Origin: UBA5336 sp039198685
Lineage (GTDB): Bacteria > Pseudomonadota > Alphaproteobacteria > Caulobacterales > Hyphomonadaceae
Assembly (NCBI GenBank): GCA_039198685.1
Contig: JBCCTK010000002.1
Location: forward strand, 1 to 47,680
Direction: 5' to 3'
DNA length: 47,680 bases
The notes beneath the pieces are model-generated. The model ran no database searches, was not told where the DNA came from, and saw only the letters and a list, made by a program, of their open reading frames with translations. Positions 15,971 through 24,356 of this stretch are shown in pieces; the first letter of the stretch is position 1, and every line of letters starts with the position of its first letter. A program made the translations under genes and the position numbers.

Positions 15971-16044
15971 TGGAGGCCCCGGCCGGAATCGAACCGGCGT
16001 ACACGGATTTGCAATCCGCTGCGTCACCACTCCGCCACAGGGCC
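15971..16044 (-). tRNA. tRNA-Cys(GCA)
   Basis: Minus-strand cloverleaf: acceptor GGCCCTG (16044-16038) pairs with CGGGGCC, with one G.T wobble; anticodon GCA in GATTGCAAATCC; T-arm GCCGGTTCGATTCCGGC; discriminator T and encoded CCA (15973-15971). 74 nt. Confidence 0.97.
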
Positions 16045-16063
16045 CTTGGATGGTGAGGCGGTT

Positions 16064-16092
16064 TTCATACGCGCAGTGGCTGAGCGATGCAA
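16064..16092 (-). promoter_or_regulatory. Promoter of tRNA-Cys
   Basis: Minus-strand TTGCAT (16092-16087), 17-nt spacer, TATGAA (16069-16064). Predicted start near 16057, about 13 nt before the tRNA. Confidence 0.6.
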
Positions 16093-16128
16093 TCAAGCTT
16101 TGGAGATTGTCGCGAAATCACCTCTTCA

Positions 16129-19100
16129 TCACCCATCGGGTGAAGGCGGGCCCTCAGGTTCTGGTGCTTGGAGCTTTTCAGGCCCGCCATAATCCCGGGT
16201 CCACTGGATACTGAATCGGGGCGTCACTTCGGTGCCAAATTCAGCGCCAATCTCAATATTCTTGTGAGGCGTCCATTCCACGCCAAGCCCTGGGGCGCCG
16301 CGGGTGTTAGTCGTCACCTCCAAGTAAATGTCGTCGGCGATGTACTTGCCTGCGCCCAAAGACGCCGTTCCATCGTCTCCAAAGCCCAAGTCGATACGAT
16401 CAACATCTAAAGCGTCTTCCAGGCCGCCAAGCAGGTCGGGACCACCGCCGCCAGCAAGTTGAGCCAGGCCAGCTGCGAGTTGGGCGGCTTGAAGCGCGCT
16501 CAATTGGCTTGGCGATGTCCCGAAAAGCGCGCGCGAGAGTACTTCATCATCGGGTACTTGCGGCGTTGAGGTGAGAACGAACTCCGGGCTGCTGACAGTT
16601 CCGTTAACTGCAAAACCGGCGGTAAACCCGTCATCTGTGCGTTCGGCTTTGAGGGCGAGTTCGGCATCTTCAACCGCGCCATTGAACTGAATGGTCGAGC
16701 CCGCCAGTGGGAAAGACCGGCCCAGCACATCCACATCGCCGCGCACCAGTTCAGCTGAACCTGTTAAAGTCGGGGTGCGAACCGTGCCGCCAAGATTGGC
16801 ATCCATACGCCACTCGGTTTCCAGTCCCCCGCCCACAAAGCGAACGCGCCTGTCGGCTTTCAGGGCAATGTCTAGACCAATGGGTACAGTTTCGGGTGAC
16901 TCAATTTGGTCGGGGGTTTCGTCTCCAGTGTAAAACTGAACATCAAGCGTCTTGTAGCCGCCGTTTGGCAGTTGATCGACATTGATCTCAGCCGATCGAA
17001 AATCGAGCGCGCCTGAGAGGTGTGCGCCACTTTCGGTATCGCTCAATGACAGGTTTCCCGAGACCACGGCGTTCACGTCACTTCGTTGCAAGGCGTCGAG
17101 ACGATCCAGCGCGAGTTCGACAGAACTTGTTCCGCCAAATCCATAGCGCCCGCTCCCCGTCATGCGTCCGCCGCGCGTCCCATTGGCTGAAAGCCTCTGG
17201 ACCGTCACGGCATCTCGATCCAGATCGGCCACCAGCTCAATGTCGGTGAGACGAAGCCCGACCTGAGCATCTTCAATGCGGCCCTTGCGAAGGGTCAGTT
17301 GCCCATTGGGCGCCAGATGATCGAGTGGCCCGTTCACTGAAGCGGCCAGTTCAAACTGCCCATCCAGGGCCGTATCCAGAGGACCGAAGAGCGACCAGAT
17401 CGGCTCAATGGCGCCGCGGCCCTCGAAGCGCGATTGAAGTCGTGCCGCCTCCGGGAGCGCGAATTGGAAAGGCGCGGCTGTAGCCGTGACTGGCAACTGG
17501 GCCGTGCCCGAAAGCGACACGGTACCATTGCTGTCAGTGAGATCGAATACCGCCTGGAGGTCCCCATCATCAAGCATGAGGTCGAGCGTGCCTGATATTT
17601 CCGCTGCGTCGGAGCGAGTCTGGGATACACTCACAAGGGATAGGCTGGCGCTGCCGTTCAACGAAGGGCCGGATCCGTTTAGCGAGACGGCCGCGCCGAG
17701 GGTTCCTTCCAAGTCCGGGCGTCCTGAAAGTGCTGTCAGGGCCGCAGCGTCGATATTGCTGGCTGTGACGTCAAAGGCGAGACCGTCGACGCCGCGTTCG
17801 CCATCCAACTCGACCAAACCGCCAAAAAGGCCAAGCGTGCCATAGACGTCAACACCGGCTTCGGTGGTGGCGACCACGATCGGCTCCACGGTGCCAATCT
17901 GCGTTTGCGCCAGGACCACGCTCGGAGATAAACGGGCCTCAAGCGATTCGACATCCAGCTCAAAAGGAAGGGCTACGTTCAAGGGGCGAGCTATCCCTGC
18001 CAGATCGACGTCCCCTTTGAGATCAAGCGAACCTGACACTTCTGCCAAGGGACCCTTGGCGATTAGCGTCACAGTTTCCAGGGATGCCGTGCGCGCCTCC
18101 ATGCCCTCTACTGTAAAGGCGGCTTCAACCGCCTCAGACGTAAGAAAAATCTCTCCTGATAAGGCGCCAACGCCTTCAAGGGTTTCAGCTGGGGCGAGGA
18201 CTGTCAGCTTCGCGCGCAGGTCGTCAGCTGCGATACCGCTGGCTGATCCTTCAAGCGAAAACGCATCAAACTCGACGTCCAGATTATCAATATGCCAGGC
18301 TGACCCGTCCAAAGCCATATCAGCCATGATTTGCATGGTACGCTCATCGAAATTAGCGCGACTCTGGAGCTGCCCGGCAAGGCCTGAGGCGGTGTAAACC
18401 CCGGCAAAATCCAAGCGAGGGTCGTCGATGACTGTGTTCGCATAGCGGGTTTGGGCACTCGATAAATCTCCGATCACTTCGACGCGTTGCCAGGGGCCCG
18501 TAAGGTTCAAATTGAGCTTGGACGTTTCAACGGACAAACCATTCTGATCGAAGCGGTCTGTGGTGGCGATAAGCTCGGCGTTGATTGCATCGGCAGAAAC
18601 AAGGCCGCTGGCGAAGGCTGAAAGGTGATCTCCAACCAGGGTAAGACTTTCGACCGTAACTGCGTTCTGGGCGTTTAGCGTAGCGTCAAGGGCTGCGATC
18701 ATATCCCCTTGAACAAGCCGATGGGGTGGGTCCACGAGGCGACCAAACGCGTCGCCCTTGAGCTGGATATCGCCTTGACCGCGGGATGTGATCTGGAAGC
18801 GGCTTTCCTGAAGCGTTATACCCGCCGGAAGCGGGGTTAACGCGTTTGGAAGGAGACGTCCGCGAACGTCAATAAAACGGCGATCGGCGCCCAAGGACCC
18901 TTCGGCCTCAATATCGGCAGTGAGAAGCGATAGAGCAAAATCGTCTACCTCGGCACGGCGCGTGTTCAAATCATATACGCCGTTGATTAAGAGAGATGGC
19001 GCATCGCCAATATAAGCTGCAAGCGCAGGCACGTTAATTTCCAGCTGGCTTGTAAGGACACGCGCAGACATGGTCAGCGTATTGAGGCTTGGGTCAAAGA

Positions 19101-20286
19101 CGAGAGATGCTGGGGCCTCAATGCGCATAGCCGATCCTGGTTGCGCTGAGACTCCCTCAAGGCGTGCGTCGCCATCGAATGTAATCGTGCCGCCGTCGAT
19201 CCCCACAATTCCCTCGATGGTTGCTCCATCGATCTGCAGGCCAGCCTCCTCGATTGCCAAGGGCTGTTTCAGGATCGCGCGTGTATTGATCGCCGAGAGG
19301 TCTGGCCGTAATTGCGAGGAAAGCCAGGGGGCATCAAGCATTGCGTCGATGGTACCTGTAGCCAAACCAATGTGAACCCGGTCAGTTTGCTCCATCGTGA
19401 CAAATGCGGTGCTGCCGAGATACGGTACGAAGGGGCGTGTTGCTGAAAATGCATCGAGCGAAAAGCTGGCCTCGCCTTGAGATGTCCCGTTCAAAGCCAC
19501 CATCGAAAACCGCGCCGGTGTGGTGTCGCCGATCTCGATCTTTGCTTCTGAAGCCCAATCGTTGGCCGTGCCGTTGCCGGACACTTCAATTTTGATAGGG
19601 CCGCGCTCAACAGGTGAAAGAAGATTGGCGATGATGCCATTTTCGGGGCCCATGGCGATGAATTCGCCCTTGAGCGGGATCTCACCACCCCATTCCAAAG
19701 TGCCATCTATTGCGTCGCTGGAGGGTGTCTTCGGTTTCAGTCCGATACGGAGGAGACCTGTCTGAACTGTCGTTTCGATACCCACCGAAAGGAATGCCTC
19801 GACCTCCGCACCGGCAAGAGCCTCGTCCAACCAGAGCCTGTCAACAGTCAGCGTATCCACCCTATAGGCACTTAGGAAAGACCCATTCCCTTCCGAGGAC
19901 GAAGGACTTGAAGATGACAGTATGGGGCGCCGCTCTGCTTGAATTTCATCGGCTGTGAGACTGGTGACGACCAGCGCTCGGCCCCAGAGCGCCATGGGCG
20001 ACCAGTCAACAGTCACACCGGTTGCGACCAGCCATTCACCCTCTGCATCCGACACGCTCAACGAGGCGATGCTGAATGTGCCGAGCAAGTCGCCTTGCAG
20101 CCCATCAATCTCCACGCTCTGACCTGAGATCGACAGGGTATCAACCTGGGATTCCACCAAGCCGCGCCCGAGGGATGTCGCAGCCAGTATCCTCAGCGCT
20201 ACGAGAAGCAGAAAAAGCATCATCAGCGCATAGAGTCCCGATCGCAGCCAGCGTGATTTCGGAAAAATCAGACGGTTATGCGCCAT
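16129..20286 (-). CDS. tamB: Translocation and assembly module protein TamB
   Basis: 1385-residue AsmA-like/DUF490 protein. TamB is anchored in the inner membrane by an N-terminal helix (here about 16-36, after basic residues), spans the periplasm as a long beta-taco groove, and works with TamA in outer-membrane protein assembly and/or phospholipid transport. The protein is mostly repeating beta strands, and the C-terminal conserved DUF490 region (last about 350 residues) shows GSAELVRGDVDVLGRSFPLA, GGGGPDLLGGLEDALDVDR and LEVTTNTRGAPGLGVEWTPH, all typical. It overlaps the tamA stop by one base (TGATG), so the two are translationally coupled. Largest gene in the window. Confidence 0.95.
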   Translation of the reverse strand: MAHNRLIFPKSRWLRSGLYALMMLFLLLVALRILAATSLGRGLVESQVDTLSISGQSVEIDGLQGDLLGTFSIASLSVSDAEGEWLVATGVTVDWSPMALWGRALVVTSLTADEIQAERRPILSSSSPSSSEGNGSFLSAYRVDTLTVDRLWLDEALAGAEVEAFLSVGIETTVQTGLLRIGLKPKTPSSDAIDGTLEWGGEIPLKGEFIAMGPENGIIANLLSPVERGPIKIEVSGNGTANDWASEAKIEIGDTTPARFSMVALNGTSQGEASFSLDAFSATRPFVPYLGSTAFVTMEQTDRVHIGLATGTIDAMLDAPWLSSQLRPDLSAINTRAILKQPLAIEEAGLQIDGATIEGIVGIDGGTITFDGDARLEGVSAQPGSAMRIEAPASLVFDPSLNTLTMSARVLTSQLEINVPALAAYIGDAPSLLINGVYDLNTRRAEVDDFALSLLTADIEAEGSLGADRRFIDVRGRLLPNALTPLPAGITLQESRFQITSRGQGDIQLKGDAFGRLVDPPHRLVQGDMIAALDATLNAQNAVTVESLTLVGDHLSAFASGLVSADAINAELIATTDRFDQNGLSVETSKLNLNLTGPWQRVEVIGDLSSAQTRYANTVIDDPRLDFAGVYTASGLAGQLQSRANFDERTMQIMADMALDGSAWHIDNLDVEFDAFSLEGSASGIAADDLRAKLTVLAPAETLEGVGALSGEIFLTSEAVEAAFTVEGMEARTASLETVTLIAKGPLAEVSGSLDLKGDVDLAGIARPLNVALPFELDVESLEARLSPSVVLAQTQIGTVEPIVVATTEAGVDVYGTLGLFGGLVELDGERGVDGLAFDVTASNIDAAALTALSGRPDLEGTLGAAVSLNGSGPSLNGSASLSLVSVSQTRSDAAEISGTLDLMLDDGDLQAVFDLTDSNGTVSLSGTAQLPVTATAAPFQFALPEAARLQSRFEGRGAIEPIWSLFGPLDTALDGQFELAASVNGPLDHLAPNGQLTLRKGRIEDAQVGLRLTDIELVADLDRDAVTVQRLSANGTRGGRMTGSGRYGFGGTSSVELALDRLDALQRSDVNAVVSGNLSLSDTESGAHLSGALDFRSAEINVDQLPNGGYKTLDVQFYTGDETPDQIESPETVPIGLDIALKADRRVRFVGGGLETEWRMDANLGGTVRTPTLTGSAELVRGDVDVLGRSFPLAGSTIQFNGAVEDAELALKAERTDDGFTAGFAVNGTVSSPEFVLTSTPQVPDDEVLSRALFGTSPSQLSALQAAQLAAGLAQLAGGGGPDLLGGLEDALDVDRIDLGFGDDGTASLGAGKYIADDIYLEVTTNTRGAPGLGVEWTPHKNIEIGAEFGTEVTPRFSIQWTRDYGGPEKLQAPEPEGPPSPDG

Positions 20287-22058
20287 CAGAAGGCCTGCCC
20301 GATAGAGATATAGAGCTGGACCGGATCATCATCATCGCGCGGGTCCAACGGCGTGGCGATATCCAGTCGGATCGGACCCACGATCGTGTAGTAGCGCACG
20401 CCAATCCCGACCCCAAACCGCATATCATTAAACGTCGGTACATCGCGTGCCGTAACCGATGCGCCGTCGATGAAAGCCGCAAACCCCAGGGTCTTGCTAC
20501 GGCGCCATCTCAGCTCAGCCGCAGCCTCCATCAGTCCTCGCCCGCCCACGGGTTGCCCGGTGGAGTCTTCCGGGCCGATAGACTGAAAGGCATAGCCCCG
20601 TGCGCTGCCACCCCCGCCGGCGAAAAAGCGGCGGCTCGTGGGCAGGTTCAAGGTGTCAGCGCCAAATACAAATCCCGATCGCAGGCGTGTGGCTGCTATC
20701 CAGCGGGCTTGCTCATCCAATGGCTGATAATAGCTCGCCTGACCAACCGTCGATACATAATTGGCCGCTTCATCTCCGATGACCGTGCCGGGTTCGAGCC
20801 TGATGTCGACGCGCCATCCTTTCTTTGGGTCCAACACGGAATCCGTTTGATCGAGTCGTGCTGCGCCCGAAATGCTTAGGATCTGCAGGTCGCGCTCCCC
20901 TTGTGTATCGGTCTCGCGGGTGAAATCATTGCTGGCGGCAAAGGCGTAGGTCAGGCGTGGATTGCGTTCGATGTCGAGACTGATCGTCGCCACAAGGCTA
21001 TCGCGGTCAAAGGCATCGGTTTCTTCACGCCCGGCATTTGCTGAGAGTTCAAGATTGCGTGCATACCCCAACGCATGGGGATAGCGCCATTCTATGCCCA
21101 GGCGTCGCTCCTGGGCGGCGGCGATCGCGCGAACCGTAAGGATGTCGCCCCTGCGGGTGAAGTTTCTGCGCGTCCACCCCAATTCCACGCCCGCGCCCTC
21201 ACTACTGGAAAAACTAGCGCCAGCGCTGATTGTGTAACGGTCACGCTCAATGAGTGTCAGAAGGATGTTGTGAACGGCTGCGCCATCTGGGGTTATTCTG
21301 GATGGTGTTGGGGAAAGTTGAGCATTGAAAACAGAAAACAAACGGGTCGCCCCAAGGCGCCGGTTGAATTCGGCAAGACGGTCGGGATGATAAAGCGTGC
21401 CTTCGGAAAAGGGCACCAGGACGTCCAGCGCCCTTCGGCGCATTCGTAGGCCGTCTCCAAAATCGACCGACCCCAAGACGACTTTCGCACCAGGGTCGAT
21501 GCGGTAGGTCACCGAAAGTGTTGCAGCCGCAGCGTCACCGATCACGTGTGGCGGCTCGGCGCGTGCAAAAGCGTAGCCCTCATCGCGCAGCGTGGAGATG
21601 ATTGCACCTTCGGACTGGATCACTGCTTCGGGTGTGATGAAGTCGTCGGTCTGCGGCGAGATTGCGCTGAGGCTGGCTGCATCGACCCGGTCAGGCACGC
21701 GTGTGCCGAGATAGTCGATCCCAACGGATGCCAATTTGAAACGCGCACCTGGGTCAACGGTGACATGGGGAACAATGGGTGGGCCAGGCTCGAAACCGGG
21801 CGTGGCCACCGCCGAGAAATACCCCTCGGAATTCAGATAGTTGCCAAGCCGTTCTGCAGCGATCTCGGCTATGCGTCTGGCTTCGAATCGGGTCTCCGGA
21901 ATTTGTGAAGGGGGCAATTCCTGTTCCAGTTGGTTCTGGAGGGCCTCAGACACTCTATCGCCTCTTACCTCAACGGACTGCGCCCACGAAAACTGAACCG
22001 CGTTGGCCGCAAAGAGCAGGAAGAATAAGAGCCTTCGAAGCATATCAGGTTGCGGCAT
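20286..22058 (-). CDS. tamA: Omp85-family outer-membrane protein TamA
   Basis: 590-residue BamA/TamA-family beta-barrel. A signal peptide (hydrophobic to about residue 24, ending SWAQS) leads to POTRA-type domains (about 30-270), then a C-terminal 16-stranded barrel (about 280-590). The Omp85 signature is seen as GGGGSARGYAFQSIGP and the penultimate strand motif as IVGPIRLDIATPL; the protein ends in a phenylalanine, as expected for Bam recognition. TamA partners TamB, encoded immediately downstream. The start at 22058 is tentative: an ATG at 22043 gives a shorter signal peptide, and neither has a strong Shine-Dalgarno. Confidence 0.95.
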   Translation of the reverse strand: MPQPDMLRRLLFFLLFAANAVQFSWAQSVEVRGDRVSEALQNQLEQELPPSQIPETRFEARRIAEIAAERLGNYLNSEGYFSAVATPGFEPGPPIVPHVTVDPGARFKLASVGIDYLGTRVPDRVDAASLSAISPQTDDFITPEAVIQSEGAIISTLRDEGYAFARAEPPHVIGDAAAATLSVTYRIDPGAKVVLGSVDFGDGLRMRRRALDVLVPFSEGTLYHPDRLAEFNRRLGATRLFSVFNAQLSPTPSRITPDGAAVHNILLTLIERDRYTISAGASFSSSEGAGVELGWTRRNFTRRGDILTVRAIAAAQERRLGIEWRYPHALGYARNLELSANAGREETDAFDRDSLVATISLDIERNPRLTYAFAASNDFTRETDTQGERDLQILSISGAARLDQTDSVLDPKKGWRVDIRLEPGTVIGDEAANYVSTVGQASYYQPLDEQARWIAATRLRSGFVFGADTLNLPTSRRFFAGGGGSARGYAFQSIGPEDSTGQPVGGRGLMEAAAELRWRRSKTLGFAAFIDGASVTARDVPTFNDMRFGVGIGVRYYTIVGPIRLDIATPLDPRDDDDPVQLYISIGQAF

Positions 22059-22416
22059 CCAAATGGAGTGGAACGAGCAAGTCAGCTATGCAGGCCCGAG
22101 TCCAAGTATGCTGGCATCCTTACACGATGCGCGCTGAATCACGTGTTTCACTTTCGTGCGAAGTGATTAACGCGACTGGATTGCATAATTGTGCTCTCGC
22201 CGTGGCAGACTGATGGCGCTTACATGCCTTCCCGGATGAAACCCGATGGGCTTTGAAGCCATGGCGCTCTCCTTCGGTTCCTGCATCAGAATGGCCAATT
22301 CGGTGGGCAGGAGTCCAATCCAGGGAGAGCACACCGGCGCGGTCTGAAACACCATTGAATAGGATTCAGGCGCGGCGATACGCGACGACACCTCACTCAT
22401 GGGCCGGATGATTGGC
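22059..22416 (-). other. 358-nt gap upstream of tamA
   Basis: No gene of recognised family. The minus strand is open from about 22403 to 22167, and within it an ATG at 22262 follows a strong AAGGAG (see small ORF). The tamA promoter must lie in this gap or upstream, but I see no clear -35/-10 pair. Confidence 0.4.
22167..22262 (-). CDS. Possible 31-residue small protein
   Basis: Short basic peptide MASKPIGFHPGRHVSAISLP... of 31 residues, ending IQSR. The only support is the Shine-Dalgarno AAGGAGAG placed 4-6 nt before ATG 22262. The frame extends upstream in phase to an ATG at 22403 (77 residues), which has no ribosome site. No family recognised and no hydrophobic segment; it may be chance. 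Confidence 0.2.
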   Translation of the reverse strand: MASKPIGFHPGRHVSAISLPRREHNYAIQSR

Positions 22417-23187
22417 CTAGCCGCGGCCCGTTGATTTCGAGAAGAACCGCAGCGCTGTAACGGCGCCGCCGAGAACCGATCCAATTCCCCCCAATACCAT
22501 GAAAAGCGGGTTCGCCGTTTGGGCGAATGTGATCGCCTGGCGCAGTGTCGAGACGTGCACCGTGATGCGGTCGCTATAGGAACTAATCGGTTGGAGCGTG
22601 CCAGACTCAGTCTTCATGAACACATCAATGACGAGTGTATGCTCTCCACTCGCCAAAGGCATGACTGTCCAACGCCAGACGTTGGGTGAGGCGGGCGAAA
22701 GCGCCTGATCAGCCGGGCTGTCTAATGCCACATCAAACGCCGTACCGCCATTCAGCCGCGCCTGGATGTCTCCGCTCAACGCGACTTGCGCCTCTACGAT
22801 TTTGCCTGTGCCGGGCAGAGCCTCCGCCGCCTGGCTTGCGCCTGTGGCATCAATCGACAGGGTCACCTCAAAGGGCTGTCCGAACCGGGCCTCGCGCGGT
22901 GTCTCATGGGCAACCGGTACTGTCTTTTCTCCTGCCGCTACCGTTTCGGACGCGGCGCTACGAGTGGTCGATTCTACATTGAACCGGTTTTCGCCCGTGA
23001 AGCCTTGGGCATTGGCAACAGGGTCTTCCTCTGGGGACGCCGATATCAGAAGGACGCGAGATTCGGGCATTTTGGGCTGAGGCGCAGCGATTACAATCCG
23101 TTCCATGGGCGCCGTCCAGGCCATGACACCCAACCCGGCTACCGCCAGTCCCGCCAACACAAGAACCAAACCGATTAGACGGAGCAT
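22417..23187 (-). CDS. Unknown membrane-anchored protein with two terminal TM helices
   Basis: 256 residues. An N-terminal TM helix (about 4-25) and a C-terminal TM helix (about 225-246, then basic RFFSKSTGRG) flank an extracytoplasmic region with a low-complexity Ala/Glu/Thr stretch (about 50-95) and a beta-rich domain (about 98-215, e.g. FGQPFEVTLSIDATG, VWRWTVMPLASGEHTLVIDVFM) that looks Ig-like. I do not recognise the family. ATG 23187 has GGAGGG about 6 nt upstream. Downstream of rlmB on the same strand (83-nt gap) and upstream of tamA. Confidence 0.8.
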   Translation of the reverse strand: MLRLIGLVLVLAGLAVAGLGVMAWTAPMERIVIAAPQPKMPESRVLLISASPEEDPVANAQGFTGENRFNVESTTRSAASETVAAGEKTVPVAHETPREARFGQPFEVTLSIDATGASQAAEALPGTGKIVEAQVALSGDIQARLNGGTAFDVALDSPADQALSPASPNVWRWTVMPLASGEHTLVIDVFMKTESGTLQPISSYSDRITVHVSTLRQAITFAQTANPLFMVLGGIGSVLGGAVTALRFFSKSTGRG

Positions 23188-23270
23188 GCTACGCCCTCCA
23201 ATTATAATCCAGGAAGTCTATACCAGCATGCCATTCAGGCAAAAATAGGCGCCCCGTGTTCATCTTGGCG

Positions 23271-24026
23271 TCATTTGGTTTTGGCGAGATAAAAGGCGAT
23301 CGCTGCTGCATTGGACACATTGAGACTTTCCATACCGTCGCCCATCCGAATGCGAGCCAGGATTGTGCATGCTTTTGCAACGCCAGGGCGCAATCCAGAC
23401 CCTTCGGCGCCCATGACGATGGCTTGGGGGCCGCCGGGGGCCAATGCGTTTTCCAGGTCTGTGTGCGCTTCGCCGGACAGGCCAATCACGGAGAACCCTG
23501 CATCGGCGAGTGTGTCCAGGGCGCGTGCGATGTTGACAACTCGGCATTCGACCACGCTTTCGATCCCGCCGGCTGCCGATTTCGCAACAATACCCGTGAT
23601 CGGCGGGCTGTGCCGGGTTTGCAGAACGATGCCATCGAACCCGAACGCTGCAGCCGATCGGAAGATGGCACCAAGATTGTGGGGGTCGGCCAGCTGGTCC
23701 AGTACTGCGATCTGCGTGGCCCCACTTGAAATCAAGTCGTCGAGGCCGGTGGGGTGCAGGGGATCTGTAAATAAGGCCACGCCCTGGTGGACTGCGCCCG
23801 GTGGAAGGGCCTTGTCGATGTCCTTTGGGTCTGTGATTTCAGCTGTGTCGAGGTTCAGGCGCCTGGCGGCGTTTTCCGTTGCAACGAGGCGAAGTCTCGT
23901 CCGGGCACTGTTTTGCAGCGCGGCCTCAACGGCATGACTTCCCCAAAGCCAGAGGGGGCCGTTTGTCTCTTCGCTCTTTTGTTTTCGTCCCCGTTGCGCC
24001 GGGCGGTTGCGTCCTGATTTCGACAT
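23271..24026 (-). CDS. rlmB: TrmH-family (SPOUT) RNA 2'-O-methyltransferase, likely RlmB
   Basis: 251-residue SPOUT methyltransferase predicted to methylate the 2'-OH of a guanosine in 23S rRNA (G2251 in E. coli RlmB), using SAM. Three family motifs are visible: NLGAIFRSA (117-125), the EGSGLRPGV motif in VMGAEGSGLR, and SLNVSNAAAIAFY near the C-terminus. The N-terminal part (about 25-100, WLWGSHAVEAAL...GVALF) is the substrate-binding domain. ATG 24026 begins the conserved protein after a basic tail; the upstream extension to 24125 lacks family similarity. RlmB is the best fit, but related TrmH paralogues cannot be excluded. Confidence 0.88.
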   Translation of the reverse strand: MSKSGRNRPAQRGRKQKSEETNGPLWLWGSHAVEAALQNSARTRLRLVATENAARRLNLDTAEITDPKDIDKALPPGAVHQGVALFTDPLHPTGLDDLISSGATQIAVLDQLADPHNLGAIFRSAAAFGFDGIVLQTRHSPPITGIVAKSAAGGIESVVECRVVNIARALDTLADAGFSVIGLSGEAHTDLENALAPGGPQAIVMGAEGSGLRPGVAKACTILARIRMGDGMESLNVSNAAAIAFYLAKTK

Positions 24027-24125
24027 GCCTATAAGACGCGCTCCAACGCTGCAGGGTGGCCTTGATATGGTCGGCTTTAGGCGCTGAAGTACGGCAAGGC
24101 AATCGGCTGCGCCGAGGCACCTCAT

Positions 24126-24210
24126 GGAGGGGTGGCCGAGTGGTTAAAGGCAGCAGACTGTAAATCTGCCCGCATAGCGTACACAGGTTCGAATCCTGTC
24201 CCCTCCACCA
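24126..24210 (+). tRNA. tRNA-Tyr(GTA)
   Basis: 85-nt class II tRNA with a long variable arm: acceptor GGAGGGG pairs with CCCCTCC, D-arm GGCCGAGTGGTTAAAGGC, anticodon GTA in GACTGTAAATC, T-arm ACAGGTTCGAATCCTGT, discriminator A and encoded CCA. Divergent from rlmB. Confidence 0.97.
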
Positions 24211-24356
24211 TTTTGGTTTGACCGCCCGGTTCAGCTGCGCCTTCGCGATGGGTCGCGCTCAGGGCTGGTTGGTTCCCGGTCGACCTGAGGGATTGATCTC
24301 GGTGCTAAATGCACCGGCAGGGATTCATGCGATGGGCCACTTAACAGTTTTGGAGC

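Noticed and set aside
16129..20286. Long plus-strand open frames opposite tamB
   Set aside because: Shadows of a long GC-rich gene; no ribosome sites or protein-like composition.
23195..23215. Perfect TATAAT just upstream of the gene starting at 23187
   Set aside because: It is so close to the start that transcription would begin within the ribosome site, and no -35 box is found at the right distance.
24027..24125. TTGATA (24062-24067) with TGAAGT as promoter for tRNA-Tyr
   Set aside because: The -10 match is only three of six and the distance to the tRNA is long; too weak to list.
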